From positions 1 through 17,271 of the forward strand of contig CAAEKI010000144.1 in NCBI GenBank assembly GCA_900756495.1: 17,271 bases of DNA, in the 5' to 3' direction. This stretch comes from an uncultured Oscillospiraceae bacterium (GTDB lineage Bacteria > Bacillota > Clostridia > Oscillospirales > Oscillospiraceae). The stretch's first letter is position 1, and each line of letters opens with the position of its first letter. Below are positions 1 through 6,895 of the stretch, piece after piece. The notes under the pieces were generated by a model that was not told the DNA's origin, ran no database searches, and saw nothing but the letters and a program-made list of their open reading frames with translations. A program made the position numbers and the translations under genes.

Positions 1-1
1 C

Positions 2-97
2 TTCCAAAAAGAAAATACCGATAAAGCCCTAAAATACGGGATATATCGGCATTTACCAACTTATGAAAAGATAATCAGAAATTTAGTAAGTTTTTAA
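2..97 (+). pseudogene. C-terminal tail of an AT-rich foreign ORF (possibly transposase)
   Basis: An open frame enters from the window edge and reads 31 residues to a TAA at 95-97. The peptide contains KALKYGIYRHLPTYEKIIRN. The DNA is much richer in A/T than the rest of the window. The pattern ALxYG...TYxxIxxxL resembles the C-terminal end of IS21-family IstA transposases; this is recalled family resemblance from a short stretch, so the identification is weak. It stops just before, and in the same frame as, the surviving end of an oadB-like gene, so this looks like a junction between an insertion and that gene, or an assembly join. Confidence 0.35.
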
Positions 98-100
98 ACT

Positions 101-301
101 AAAAAGATAAACCCGATGATTGGAGCAGCTGGAATTTCAGCGTTTCCGATGAGCGCCCGTGTTGTGCATAAGATGGGACAGCGGGAGGACCCGGGCAATT
201 TCCTGCTTATGCACGCTGCAGGTGCAAATGTGAGCGGACAGGTAGCGTCGGTGATCGCCGGCGGCCTTATCATAACGCTGGTAGAGAATATCCTTCGGTA
301 G
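101..301 (+). pseudogene. Truncated Na+-translocating decarboxylase beta subunit, C-terminus only
   Basis: About 65 residues beginning KINPMIGAAGISAFPMSARV and continuing through GNFLLMHAAGANVSGQVASV to a TAG at 299-301 match the very conserved C-terminal end of the OadB/GcdB/MmdB family. These are multi-span membrane subunits of roughly 370-430 residues that couple decarboxylation of a biotin-bound acid to Na+ export. Here everything upstream of KINP is missing. The frame is closed by a TAA at 95-97 and the DNA before about 100 is AT-rich and unrelated. The first internal ATG, at 116, has no ribosome site, so this remnant is probably not translated. Which decarboxylase (oxaloacetate, glutaconyl-CoA or methylmalonyl-CoA) cannot be told from this end. 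A misassembled contig edge is the alternative to true disruption. Confidence 0.85.
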
Positions 302-320
302 AGACAGAAGGGAGAGTACG

Positions 321-494
321 ATGATGCAGCTTCATATTGATGTCCAGGCACTTCTGACCACACTGCCTATTATGCTCAAAGGTATGATTGGAATTTTTAT
401 CGTAATTGGCGTCGTCTGGATTTTTATTGTACTGCTCAATAAAATTACTGCTGCAATAGCAGAGAGAAAAGAGTCAGATACACCGCAGTCATAA
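321..494 (+). CDS. OadG-like small sodium-pump subunit (57 aa)
   Basis: This small ORF begins with two successive ATG codons (321 and 324), with GGGAG placed about 5 bases upstream, and ends at TAA 492-494. The product has one hydrophobic helix at about residues 19-40 (MLKGMIGIFIVIGVVWIFIV), then LLNKI and a short charged, polar tail. This is the layout of the small OadG-related membrane subunits that assemble the beta subunit with the carboxyltransferase in Na+-pumping decarboxylases. It lies 19 bases behind the oadB remnant, the usual order, and a strong terminator follows directly, so it was the last gene of that operon. Family assignment rests on context and topology because the sequence is too short for a firm match. 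If the beta subunit is truly broken, this gene is orphaned. Confidence 0.6.
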   Translation: MMQLHIDVQALLTTLPIMLKGMIGIFIVIGVVWIFIVLLNKITAAIAERKESDTPQS

Positions 495-527
495 GCGCTG
501 TCTTTTATCATGACAGGAAAAATAAAC

Positions 528-570
528 CGGAACGCAAGAGGCAGCGCACAGCGCTGTTTTTTGCGTTCCG
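528..570 (+). terminator. Nested hairpin terminator after the decarboxylase remnant
   Basis: An inner stem CAGCGC/GCGCTG (542-547 and 551-556, loop ACA) is followed at once by six T residues (557-562), the form of an intrinsic terminator. An outer perfect 10-bp inverted repeat, CGGAACGCAA/TTGCGTTCCG (528-537 and 561-570), encloses it. The outer pairing uses part of the T tract, so the two folds compete. Confidence 0.8.
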
Positions 571-593
571 AATTTCTGTGAGGAGTGACGTAT

Positions 594-1520
594 ATGCTCT
601 CCAATCTCTTGGTGGTAGCCGCCCAGGTAGGCACTCTGTTTTTAATGATGGCGGTAGGGTTTACGCTGGCAAAGCTAAACAGACTGACAAAAGAGGCGGT
701 GCCGCAGCTCTCCTTCCTGCTGCTGTATGTAGTGGTTCCCTGTGTAGTGGTAGACGCGCTTCAGACGGAACGAAATCCGGAACTTCTGCGGGAACTGGGC
801 CTGACAGCGATCGTAGTCTCAGCCAGCTATGTGGCGTATGCCCTTATTATCCTGCCCTTTTTCCGCCGCAGGCCGGAAGCAACCCGGACAGCCCTTCAAT
901 TTGGAGCCGTCTATGGGAATACCGGATTTATGGGACTTCCGCTGGTGCGGGCTGTACTGGGAGAAGAGGCGCTCATTTATGCCTCTGTGGCCTTTGTGAT
1001 ATTTATGCTCTTCAGCTGGACACACGGGGTGGTGATTATGGGGGGGCGGAAGCAGTTCTCGCTTAAAACCGCGCTGGTGAACCCTGGGGTTCTGGGCTCT
1101 GCCGCAGGGTTGGCTCTCTTTCTGGCGGGGATTCGCCTGCCCGGCCTGGTGGGAAATGCCATCGGCTTTTTGGCGGATGTCAATACCCCTTTGGCAATGG
1201 TGGTAATCGGGGCACAGATGGCCTGGGCCGATTTGCCGGCTACGTTTCACAGCCCGGTGCTCTATCAGGGCGCTGCAGTTAAGCTTGTATTGCTGCCGCT
1301 CATAACTGCATTGGCACTTTTGCCCCTGCGCCTGAGTCCCCTGCTCTACTGCACCATCGTCATCCTTTCGGCGGCGCCGACTGCAGGAGTGACCTCTATG
1401 TTTGCCGTGCGGTTTGGACAAGACGAGGAGAGTGCCGCTCAGCTGGTCACGCTGACCACGCTGCTCTCCATCGTAACGCTCCCACTCTTCGGCGTTCTGG
1501 CATCAGTGCTGGGGAATTAA
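594..1520 (+). CDS. AEC (auxin efflux carrier) family transporter
   Basis: The 308-residue product is hydrophobic almost throughout, with about ten predicted membrane helices and the family's typical length. Features of the AEC/membrane transport protein family include the N-terminal LFLMMAVGFTLAKL segment, the PxxSxLLLYVVVPC helix, FGAVYGNTGFMGLPL and a C-terminal SAAPTAGVTSMFAVRFG stretch. Bacterial members export or import small organic acids such as malate, but the substrate here cannot be predicted. I chose ATG 594 because AGGAG at 581-585 lies 8 bases upstream; a GTG at 585 would overlap that ribosome site. It sits alone after a terminator. The next gene converges on it with no spacer: that gene's stop codon begins at 1521. 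Confidence 0.88.
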   Translation: MLSNLLVVAAQVGTLFLMMAVGFTLAKLNRLTKEAVPQLSFLLLYVVVPCVVVDALQTERNPELLRELGLTAIVVSASYVAYALIILPFFRRRPEATRTALQFGAVYGNTGFMGLPLVRAVLGEEALIYASVAFVIFMLFSWTHGVVIMGGRKQFSLKTALVNPGVLGSAAGLALFLAGIRLPGLVGNAIGFLADVNTPLAMVVIGAQMAWADLPATFHSPVLYQGAAVKLVLLPLITALALLPLRLSPLLYCTIVILSAAPTAGVTSMFAVRFGQDEESAAQLVTLTTLLSIVTLPLFGVLASVLGN

Positions 1521-1817
1521 TTAGACAGCATTCGGGACAGGAAGGGGGTGAAATGACGGAAAGGGACGCACAGGTACAAGCACCGGCTTTTCCGCCACGC
1601 ACCAGAGCTCATTTCCTCCGCTCAGAAAATCCTCCACGATGTCCCGCAGGTGGCAGGGGGCCACTTCCATCTGATTGCATAGGGAGACCAAAAGCTCTAT
1701 TTCCGACTGATTCAGTGTGACGTCGTGAATTTGCATGGCGGCGCAACGGATTCCATAGGAACAGTAAGGCTTGCCTTCCAGAAAGTGAATCTCGCGTGTA
1801 GGTTGATAATAATCCAT
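1521..1817 (-). CDS. DUF6514-type small protein
   Basis: This 98-residue soluble protein has PYCSYGIRC near residue 20, IHDVTLNQSEIELLVSLCNQ in the middle and HLRDIVEDFL near residue 60, ending in a Pro-rich tail. The pattern 'YGI...hDvs.....v..Lv.lcN...l.p.HLrDvvEDFL' is what I recall for DUF6514, a Clostridia-restricted family of unknown function. ATG 1817 is preceded by AAAGGA at a 9-base spacing; the frame runs further upstream but no better start has a ribosome site. A small inverted repeat, AAGCAA/TTGCTT (1838-1843 and 1849-1854), lies just before the ribosome site. It is convergent with the AEC transporter. Function unknown. Confidence 0.6.
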   Translation of the reverse strand: MDYYQPTREIHFLEGKPYCSYGIRCAAMQIHDVTLNQSEIELLVSLCNQMEVAPCHLRDIVEDFLSGGNELWCVAEKPVLVPVRPFPSFHPLPVPNAV

Positions 1818-2205
1818 AATTCGCAATCCTTTCATAAAAGCAACGAATTTGCTTGTTCTGGTATAAACGCTGCGATTTTTAGCTGTGTGACGCGGAGATG
1901 AAACAAGAGAGCGGAGGTAGTACAGCGGCTGTACCGGCCGTTTTGCGGAAGGGTTTGTAGAAGTTATACACCCTGCTATTATTAAACAGCAAAAATTACC
2001 AAAAGGCAAGATAAATCTTCAAAATTTTTCCACAAAAATAGAAGCCAAATTTTGGGAAGAATTGACTTATAGACCTGTCACAAGATATGGAACGATAGGG
2101 AGACATTATACAAATATTCCTCTACATGTAGTTTATATACAAAATGGGCGGCCGGTATCAAAAGATGCCGGCCGCCCACAATATAGCCCTATTTTATATA
2201 GAGGA
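1818..2205. other. 388-base gene-poor stretch with an AT-rich open frame
   Basis: No confident gene lies here. The right part (about 1945-2140) is strikingly A/T-rich and reads without a stop on the + strand from 1921, as part of a frame open to 2334. The peptide passes through FVEVIHPAIIKQQKLPKGKI and WEELTYRPVTRYGTIGRHYT. Codons end mostly in A or T, unlike the neighbours. No ATG with a ribosome site precedes it and the frame later runs antisense into the protease gene, so it looks like a gene fragment rather than a working gene. On the minus strand a weak promoter candidate for the DUF6514 gene is TTGCTG (1987-1992), 18 bases, then TATAAC (1963-1968). Confidence 0.4.
2146..2177 (-). terminator. 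Hairpin terminator after the HtrA gene
   Basis: The stem GGGCGGCCGG/CCGGCCGCCC (2146-2155 and 2168-2177) extends by ATC/GAT around an A-rich loop. In the leftward direction it is followed by ATTTTGTATAT, a modest U-rich tail, 28 bases after the protease stop codon. There is no T tract on the other strand. Confidence 0.7.
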
Positions 2206-3519
2206 TTACCAGCCAAAAGGCCACCCAAAACTGCCATTCGGGTATTGTTGTTGCTGTTGCTGCTGCTGACTTTGGCTGTACTCCGTCTGGAGCTGATCCA
2301 TGGCCTCGGAGCGGGCCTGATTATCCTCGTCTAAGGTTAAGGTAATGTCACTTTCCTCCCCGTCGCGGTAAACAGTGAAGGTAACCTCATCGCCCGCGCG
2401 GTAATTCTTAACGGCAGACTTGAGCTGTTCACTGCCGTTTACAGCAGAGTCGCCTACTGCCGTAATAATATCACCGGCTTGAAGCCCCGCCTTATCGGCA
2501 CAAGAGCCCTCCAGGACGGCCTTGATCTCGGCGCCAGCGGGGATACCATACCGCTGAACATTAGAGTCCACATCATCCATCAGAACGCCCACATTAGGCT
2601 TGCCGGTGACATAGCCGTTCTCAATGATGGAAGTTACCATATCGGCCACGTCATTGATGGGAATGGCAAATCCAATGCCCTCGATGGACGCGGACGAGCC
2701 CGAGCTGCCTGAGTATTTAGCGCTGACAATACCTATGGCCTGACCATACTGGTCAAAAAGGGGGCCGCCGGAGTTGCCGGAATTGATGGCGGCGTCCGTT
2801 TGGATCATGTTCATGATGGTGCCGTCACTCATGGTAATGGAGCGATCCTTGGCGGATACATAGCCGCCGGTAAAGGTAAAGGTCAGCTCGCCCAAGGGGT
2901 TGCCGATGGCGTAGACCGGTTCACCTACCTGGAGGGCATCAGAGTTGCCAAGTACGACAGGACGCAGACCGGTGGCGTCAATTTTCAGCACTGCAATGTC
3001 GTTCTCCTCCTCTCCGCCTACCAGGATGGCGTCGTAGCTTGTGCCATTGGAGAAGGTGACCTTGATATCGCTTACGCCGTCAATGACATGGTAATTGGTG
3101 AGAATATAGCCGTCGGCGCTGATGACGAAGCCGGAGCCGGATACAGGGTTTCGTACCGTCTGGCCCCAGATATTTGTCGTCACGTCGCCATTGACGCCTA
3201 CGACAGACTCCAGATTGGCGGCGTAAATCTCTTCGCCGGAGAGAACGGTCTTGCCGTCTACATTGGCCAGAGAGACGGCTGCGGTGGGGCGGGTTCCCTC
3301 ATAGACCACCGTCTTTTCCCCGCCCAGCTGTCCGGTGGCCAGCAGAGCGCCGCCGCCACCCAGAGCACCGCCTACCAAGGCGCACACAAGGCAGCCTGCG
3401 GCAATTTTCAGGCCCAAGCGCTTCCTTTTCCTGGGGGGCTCGGGATCGCTGACATGAAAAGAATTGGTCTCTATCGGTTCCCGCTCCTCAGGGGATCTGT
3501 TATAATCGTTGTAGTACAT
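2206..3519 (-). CDS. HtrA/DegP-type membrane-anchored serine protease
   Basis: This 437-residue protein has a polar cytoplasmic N-terminus (1-36), a basic KRKR stop and one membrane helix (about 37-62). An extracytoplasmic trypsin-like domain follows (about 97-300) and then a C-terminal PDZ domain (about 305-395). The catalytic triad is visible: His144 in TNYHVID, Asp174 in ENDIAVL and Ser250 in NSGNSGGPL. Such proteases degrade misfolded envelope proteins, with the PDZ domain regulating substrate access and oligomer activity. ATG 3519 follows AAAGGAG at a 9-base spacing. The C-terminus carries eight consecutive glutamines (418-425) and an aromatic tail YPNGSFGWPFGW, unusual for the family. 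It has its own terminator and is monocistronic. A CssRS- or stress-type regulator is not in the window. Confidence 0.93.
   Translation of the reverse strand: MYYNDYNRSPEEREPIETNSFHVSDPEPPRKRKRLGLKIAAGCLVCALVGGALGGGGALLATGQLGGEKTVVYEGTRPTAAVSLANVDGKTVLSGEEIYAANLESVVGVNGDVTTNIWGQTVRNPVSGSGFVISADGYILTNYHVIDGVSDIKVTFSNGTSYDAILVGGEEENDIAVLKIDATGLRPVVLGNSDALQVGEPVYAIGNPLGELTFTFTGGYVSAKDRSITMSDGTIMNMIQTDAAINSGNSGGPLFDQYGQAIGIVSAKYSGSSGSSASIEGIGFAIPINDVADMVTSIIENGYVTGKPNVGVLMDDVDSNVQRYGIPAGAEIKAVLEGSCADKAGLQAGDIITAVGDSAVNGSEQLKSAVKNYRAGDEVTFTVYRDGEESDITLTLDEDNQARSEAMDQLQTEYSQSQQQQQQQQYPNGSFGWPFGW
2245..2268 (-). repeat. CAG/CAA microsatellite encoding a polyglutamine run
   Basis: Eight in-frame CAG/CAA codons (TTG/CTG on the + strand) lie near the 3' end of the protease gene. 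The run mixes both codons, so it is an imperfect trinucleotide repeat. It is a potential length-variable site. Confidence 0.85.
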
Positions 3520-3666
3520 AACTGGTCGCTCCTTTGTTTGGGGTTTATTCTCTTAACGGACTTAAGGATACGGGATAATTGTGTATAAAAGATGAAGAAA
3601 AATGACATGTTTTTTGAATTATAAAATAAGAACAAGGAAAGCTGAGCCGGTGCCGGTATAAATGAA

Positions 3667-3695
3667 AGAGGCGCGGAGCGATACTCCGCGCCTCT
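3667..3695 (-). terminator. Hairpin terminator after degV
   Basis: The 11-bp perfect stem GAGGCGCGGAG/CTCCGCGCCTC (3668-3678 and 3684-3694) with loop CGATA gains a further A/T pair at its base. It lies 22 bases past the degV stop codon. In the leftward direction it is followed by TTTCATTTAT, a moderately U-rich tail. Confidence 0.75.
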
Positions 3696-3716
3696 CAGTG
3701 TCGCTATGTAGCAACA

Positions 3717-4583
3717 TTAAAATTTCAGCTTCTTTGTGACTGTTACGGCACGCGCACCCGGCCCGATGTGACAGGAGACACTGAGGGACAGGGGGTCCAT
3801 GTGAATATCATACCGGGGGAAAGCGGCGTGGAGTTCCTCCAGCCACTCCTGTGCAGAAGTGCGATCTCCCGTGTAGGCGGCGGCAATATCAAAGTCGTCA
3901 TGACCGCATTCGGGGAAGTCGCGGACCATGACGGTGTGAATCACATCAATCATCGTCTTTTTGGCGGCCTTCCAGCCCCGGCACTTGGAATATGCGTCCA
4001 GCTTTTCCCCCTTGATGCGCAGCACCGGCTTCAGATTGAGAACTGTTCCAATGGCGGCGGCTGCAGGCGTCAGGCGGCCGCCCTTCTTCAGATATTTCAA
4101 AGTATCCACCGTAATGTAAATATCTGAATCAAATTTGGCAGCTTCTAAAATTTCCTTGATCTCAGAGGCGCTTTTGCCCGCCTGCGCCATGGCGAGGGCA
4201 TCTAAAACCGACTGGCGCATAGTCACTGAGATGCGCTGGACGTCAGCGACCTGAACCCTGCCGTCATAGTCCTGGGACAGCATGATGGCGGTCTCGCAGG
4301 AACTGCTCAGTCCACTGGACATGGGAATGTGGACGAGTTCGTCGTAATCTTGAAGTACTCTGTCCCACAGGTCTGTAACGTCACCTGGTGCAGGCTGTGT
4401 GGTTTTTACGTCGGCATCAGAGCTCAGGTGCTGATAGAACTCCTCCTGACTCAGTGTTACGTCCTCAAAGAAGAGCTTATCATTGATATAAAAGGGCATC
4501 GGAAGAACATAGATGCCCAGTTCTTTGCCCTGCTGCTGTGTAATTCCGCTGTTACTGTCGGTAACGACTGCTACTTTGCCCAT
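3717..4583 (-). CDS. DegV family fatty-acid-binding protein (FakB-like)
   Basis: The 288-residue product has the normal length of DegV proteins. They bind a fatty acid in a two-domain fold and, in FakAB systems, present it to the kinase FakA for phosphorylation and entry into phospholipid synthesis. Family motifs are TDSNSGI near the N-terminus, TTQPAPGD (61-68), the lipid-carboxylate-binding PMSSGLSSS (87-95), TLKYLKKGGRL and a C-terminal HIGPGARAV. ATG 4583 follows GAGAGG at 6 bases. A strong promoter lies directly upstream and a terminator downstream, so it is monocistronic. No fakA is visible nearby. Lipid specificity cannot be read from sequence. Confidence 0.93.
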   Translation of the reverse strand: MGKVAVVTDSNSGITQQQGKELGIYVLPMPFYINDKLFFEDVTLSQEEFYQHLSSDADVKTTQPAPGDVTDLWDRVLQDYDELVHIPMSSGLSSSCETAIMLSQDYDGRVQVADVQRISVTMRQSVLDALAMAQAGKSASEIKEILEAAKFDSDIYITVDTLKYLKKGGRLTPAAAAIGTVLNLKPVLRIKGEKLDAYSKCRGWKAAKKTMIDVIHTVMVRDFPECGHDDFDIAAAYTGDRTSAQEWLEELHAAFPRYDIHMDPLSLSVSCHIGPGARAVTVTKKLKF

Positions 4584-4639
4584 ATAGAACCTCTCTTGTA
4601 CTTAGTATCCAAACGGATGAAACAAAACACATTAAAAAT

Positions 4640-4667
4640 ATTATATCGGAAACATAAAAAAAGTCAA
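4640..4667 (-). promoter_or_regulatory. Sigma-A-type promoter of degV
   Basis: Reading leftward, TTGACT (4662-4667) and a consensus TATAAT (4640-4645) are separated by 16 bases in an A/T-rich stretch, about 55 bases upstream of the degV start. Confidence 0.75.
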
Positions 4668-4671
4668 GGCG

Positions 4672-4708
4672 TGTCCCCAAAGGCGCCAATGGGAAATTTG
4701 GGGGGACA
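4672..4708. repeat. Imperfect inverted repeat TGTCCCCAAA / TTTGGGGGGACA
   Basis: The arms 4672-4681 and 4697-4708 are complementary apart from two extra G residues. The element lies between the degV promoter and the spoIIP promoter candidate, so it could insulate them or be an interspersed intergenic repeat. Only one copy is in the window. Confidence 0.5.
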
Positions 4709-4711
4709 GGC

Positions 4712-4740
4712 TCATATCCCGGACTGCCGGCGCATAGGTT
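4712..4740 (+). promoter_or_regulatory. Candidate sigma-E-like promoter of spoIIP
   Basis: TCATATC (4712-4718) and CATAGGTT (4733-4740), 14 bases apart, partly match the mother-cell sigma-E pattern (ATATT ... CATA--T). The spacing would start transcription about 25 bases before the spoIIP ATG. spoIIP is a sigma-E gene in Bacillus subtilis, which supports the reading, but the -10 match is incomplete. Confidence 0.4.
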
Positions 4741-4771
4741 GAATCATCAACAGCAGATAAGGGTGATAACA

Positions 4772-5971
4772 ATGAAGCAAAGGCGTACGGCAGGAATTCA
4801 CTGGGGCAAGGTTCTCCGGCGGGGGGCGGCCCTCTTTATGGCTACCGTAGCGGCATGGCTTGCCCTTTTGGGTGCGGGTGCGGGTGCGGCTGGGTCTGCA
4901 GTTAAGGCGTTGGGAGAGAGCCCCTCCTTTGTGGCTGCAGCGCTTCGTCTGGAGCTGGGAGAGGTAGAAGGTACAGGCGGTCCCCTGGGCGAGCTGCCCT
5001 TCTGGGGGAGGTTGGTGGTAGGGCAGTCTCCGCTGCTGCGTGCGGGTGAAAGGGCAGTTGCAGAATTTCAGGATCAGAACCTGGATGAAGCAGGCAGTGA
5101 TCCCGATGCCGCGCTTCCTGCCGGACAGCCGGCTCCCGATCACGACGATATTACCGAACCTCCGGTAACGACTGCCGCACCCGGAGACATTGTCCCCCGC
5201 ACACTGGTTCCGACCAGTACTCAGGGATATGACTATGCCGAAGGGATTTACTTGTATAACAGGACCAATCTGTCGGTGGATTTGGCGGCCATTGCCTCAG
5301 CGCCCGTGGAGATTACCCTGCCGGAAGAGGGACCACAGGTTCTGATCATGCATACGCACGGCACGGAGGCATATACACCGGACGGGGAGGACATATATAC
5401 CCCCAGCGACGGAAATACCCGCACGCTGGAGGAAGCGTACAATGTAGTGCGCATTGGAGATGAGATAGAGCGGATCTTTACCGAGATGGGGCTCTCGGTG
5501 GTCCATGACAGAACCCTCTACGATTATCCCAAGTACAATGGGGCTTATGACCGCTCGGCAGTGGGGGTGGAGGAATACCTAGCCCAATATCCATCCATTA
5601 AAATCGTCCTGGATGTTCACCGGGACGCTTTGGTTGGGGAAGATGGCACGGTATACAAGGCCGTTACAGAGATTGACGGCCTTCCAACCGCACAAGTCAT
5701 GCTGGTCCTCGGGAGCAGTGAGGGAGGAGAGCACCCCAACTGGCAGAAAAATGTGACGCTGGCATCTAAGATTCAGCAGAGCATGAATACGCTCTACCCC
5801 ACACTGGCCCGCCCCATGACGCTGCGCTCTTCCCGTTACAACCAGGAGTTAACCAGCGGCTCTCTTTTGGTGGAGGTAGGGTGCCACGGGAATACCCTGC
5901 AGGAGGCTCTGAACGGGGCCAGGCTCTTTGCCAGGGCGGCGGGACAGGTGCTACAGGGGCTGGAGGAGTAA
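4772..5971 (+). CDS. spoIIP: Stage II sporulation protein P
   Basis: SpoIIP is a cell-wall amidase/endopeptidase of the SpoIID-SpoIIM-SpoIIP complex that thins septal peptidoglycan and drives engulfment of the forespore. The 399-residue product has an N-terminal membrane segment (about 18-42), an Ala/Pro/Asp-rich linker (about 105-150) and a catalytic domain from about 185 to the end. Likely zinc ligands and catalytic residues are His194 and His196 in MHTHGTEAY, His283 in LDVHRDA and Glu368 in LLVEVGCHGN, all family hallmarks. I chose ATG 4772 because AAGGGTGA lies just upstream; an upstream TTG at 4739 has no ribosome site and would overlap the putative promoter. It is monocistronic with a terminator, convergent with the MBL gene. 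It marks the host as a spore former. Confidence 0.92.
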   Translation: MKQRRTAGIHWGKVLRRGAALFMATVAAWLALLGAGAGAAGSAVKALGESPSFVAAALRLELGEVEGTGGPLGELPFWGRLVVGQSPLLRAGERAVAEFQDQNLDEAGSDPDAALPAGQPAPDHDDITEPPVTTAAPGDIVPRTLVPTSTQGYDYAEGIYLYNRTNLSVDLAAIASAPVEITLPEEGPQVLIMHTHGTEAYTPDGEDIYTPSDGNTRTLEEAYNVVRIGDEIERIFTEMGLSVVHDRTLYDYPKYNGAYDRSAVGVEEYLAQYPSIKIVLDVHRDALVGEDGTVYKAVTEIDGLPTAQVMLVLGSSEGGEHPNWQKNVTLASKIQQSMNTLYPTLARPMTLRSSRYNQELTSGSLLVEVGCHGNTLQEALNGARLFARAAGQVLQGLEE

Positions 5972-6006
5972 CGTTCCCCGGCTGTGCGGCTTGCCGTGGG
6001 ATCTCC

Positions 6007-6042
6007 AAAGGCTCCGGTGCACAGATGGCGCCGGAGCCTTTT
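6007..6042. terminator. Bidirectional terminator between spoIIP and the MBL gene
   Basis: The 11-bp stem AAAGGCTCCGG/CCGGAGCCTTT (6007-6017 and 6031-6041) has T residues after it on the + strand and, by symmetry, AAA/TTT at the other base. It sits between two convergent genes and can serve both. Confidence 0.8.
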
Positions 6043-6050
6043 GCGCATGC

Positions 6051-6890
6051 TCAGACCTCTACCGACATACCGCCGCGGAGGTAGGTGAGCCGGCTCCCCA
6101 GACGCTCCTTCAGATGGTCAAAGGCCAGCTGGCCGGTGCAGTGGCAGGTAAAGATCGGGAAATCCCCGAGAGACTTCAATTTATCCCCCAGCCTAGATGC
6201 AAAATCCGGAGTACAGTTCATCCGATCCTGACGGGGCACGACCATCAGATGGAACCCGCCGGTAACACTGAGGATGGGCTCGCCCGGAAAGCGGGTCATA
6301 ACGGTTTCGATCATGCCTACGATGCCGCTGTGGCTGCAGCCGGTGAGAATGTGGACGCCTCCCCGCTCATGAACCGTGAGGATCAGCTCATGGAGGAACT
6401 GGTCAGGTTCATAACCCTGTTCTGTCTTAACTTGCAGGTCGTCCTGGGGCTGGGTATAGTCGGGGTCTCGGGTGATACGGGTCAGGATTACGATCCCGTC
6501 TCCCAGGTCGGTTTCGCCCTCCACAAAGCGGAGGCGCTCTGCGTACTGCTCGAAAAGGACTGGAGTAACGCCGATAAAGCGCGGGCCGTCCTTCTTGAGG
6601 CCCACTTGCTCCCCTCGGGCTTCGGGCTTCAAATAGACGGAGGAAATTCTGTTGCGCTCCAGAAAGGCGGGGAGACCGTCTGAGTGGTCGTGGTGGCCAT
6701 GGGAGAGGATGCAGGTGTCAACAGCGGTTAAATCGATACCCAGTTTGACGGCATTTTCCGAGGAGGCCTCTGAGGGGCCGGCGTCAAAGAGAAGACGGCG
6801 GCCGTTGGCCTCCACATACTGACTCAAGCCGTGCTGACAGGCGAGTGCCGGGAGTTCCGTGGTATTCTCCAGCAGCGTCGTAATTCTCAT
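6051..6890 (-). CDS. MBL-fold metallohydrolase, dihydropterin-beta-RFAP synthase-like
   Basis: This 279-residue metallo-beta-lactamase-fold protein has the zinc motif HGHHDH at 64-69. Further metal-site histidines lie in GCSHSG (His187), GGFH (His214) and TCHCTG (His250). These later motifs and the order LLFDAGPS...SHGHHDHSDGL...GCSHSGI...GGFHL are typical of the group annotated as 7,8-dihydropterin-6-yl-methyl-4-(beta-D-ribofuranosyl)aminobenzene-5'-phosphate synthase-like. That name derives from archaeal tetrahydromethanopterin synthesis and is probably not the role in a Clostridium, where substrates are unknown. ATG 6890 has GGAGG inside the end of exoA, and only 5 bases separate it from the exoA stop, so it is cotranscribed with the DNA-repair genes. 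The context might suggest a nucleotide-related substrate. Confidence 0.82.
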   Translation of the reverse strand: MRITTLLENTTELPALACQHGLSQYVEANGRRLLFDAGPSEASSENAVKLGIDLTAVDTCILSHGHHDHSDGLPAFLERNRISSVYLKPEARGEQVGLKKDGPRFIGVTPVLFEQYAERLRFVEGETDLGDGIVILTRITRDPDYTQPQDDLQVKTEQGYEPDQFLHELILTVHERGGVHILTGCSHSGIVGMIETVMTRFPGEPILSVTGGFHLMVVPRQDRMNCTPDFASRLGDKLKSLGDFPIFTCHCTGQLAFDHLKERLGSRLTYLRGGMSVEV

Positions 6891-6895
6891 ATCAC

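Noticed and set aside
2800..3588. 262-codon rightward ORF opposite the HtrA gene
   Set aside because: It is the mirror of the protease frame, with no ribosome site and no recognisable domain.
5928..6683. 251-codon rightward ORF across the spoIIP end and MBL gene
   Set aside because: It runs through a bidirectional terminator and is antisense to a metallohydrolase with all zinc motifs.
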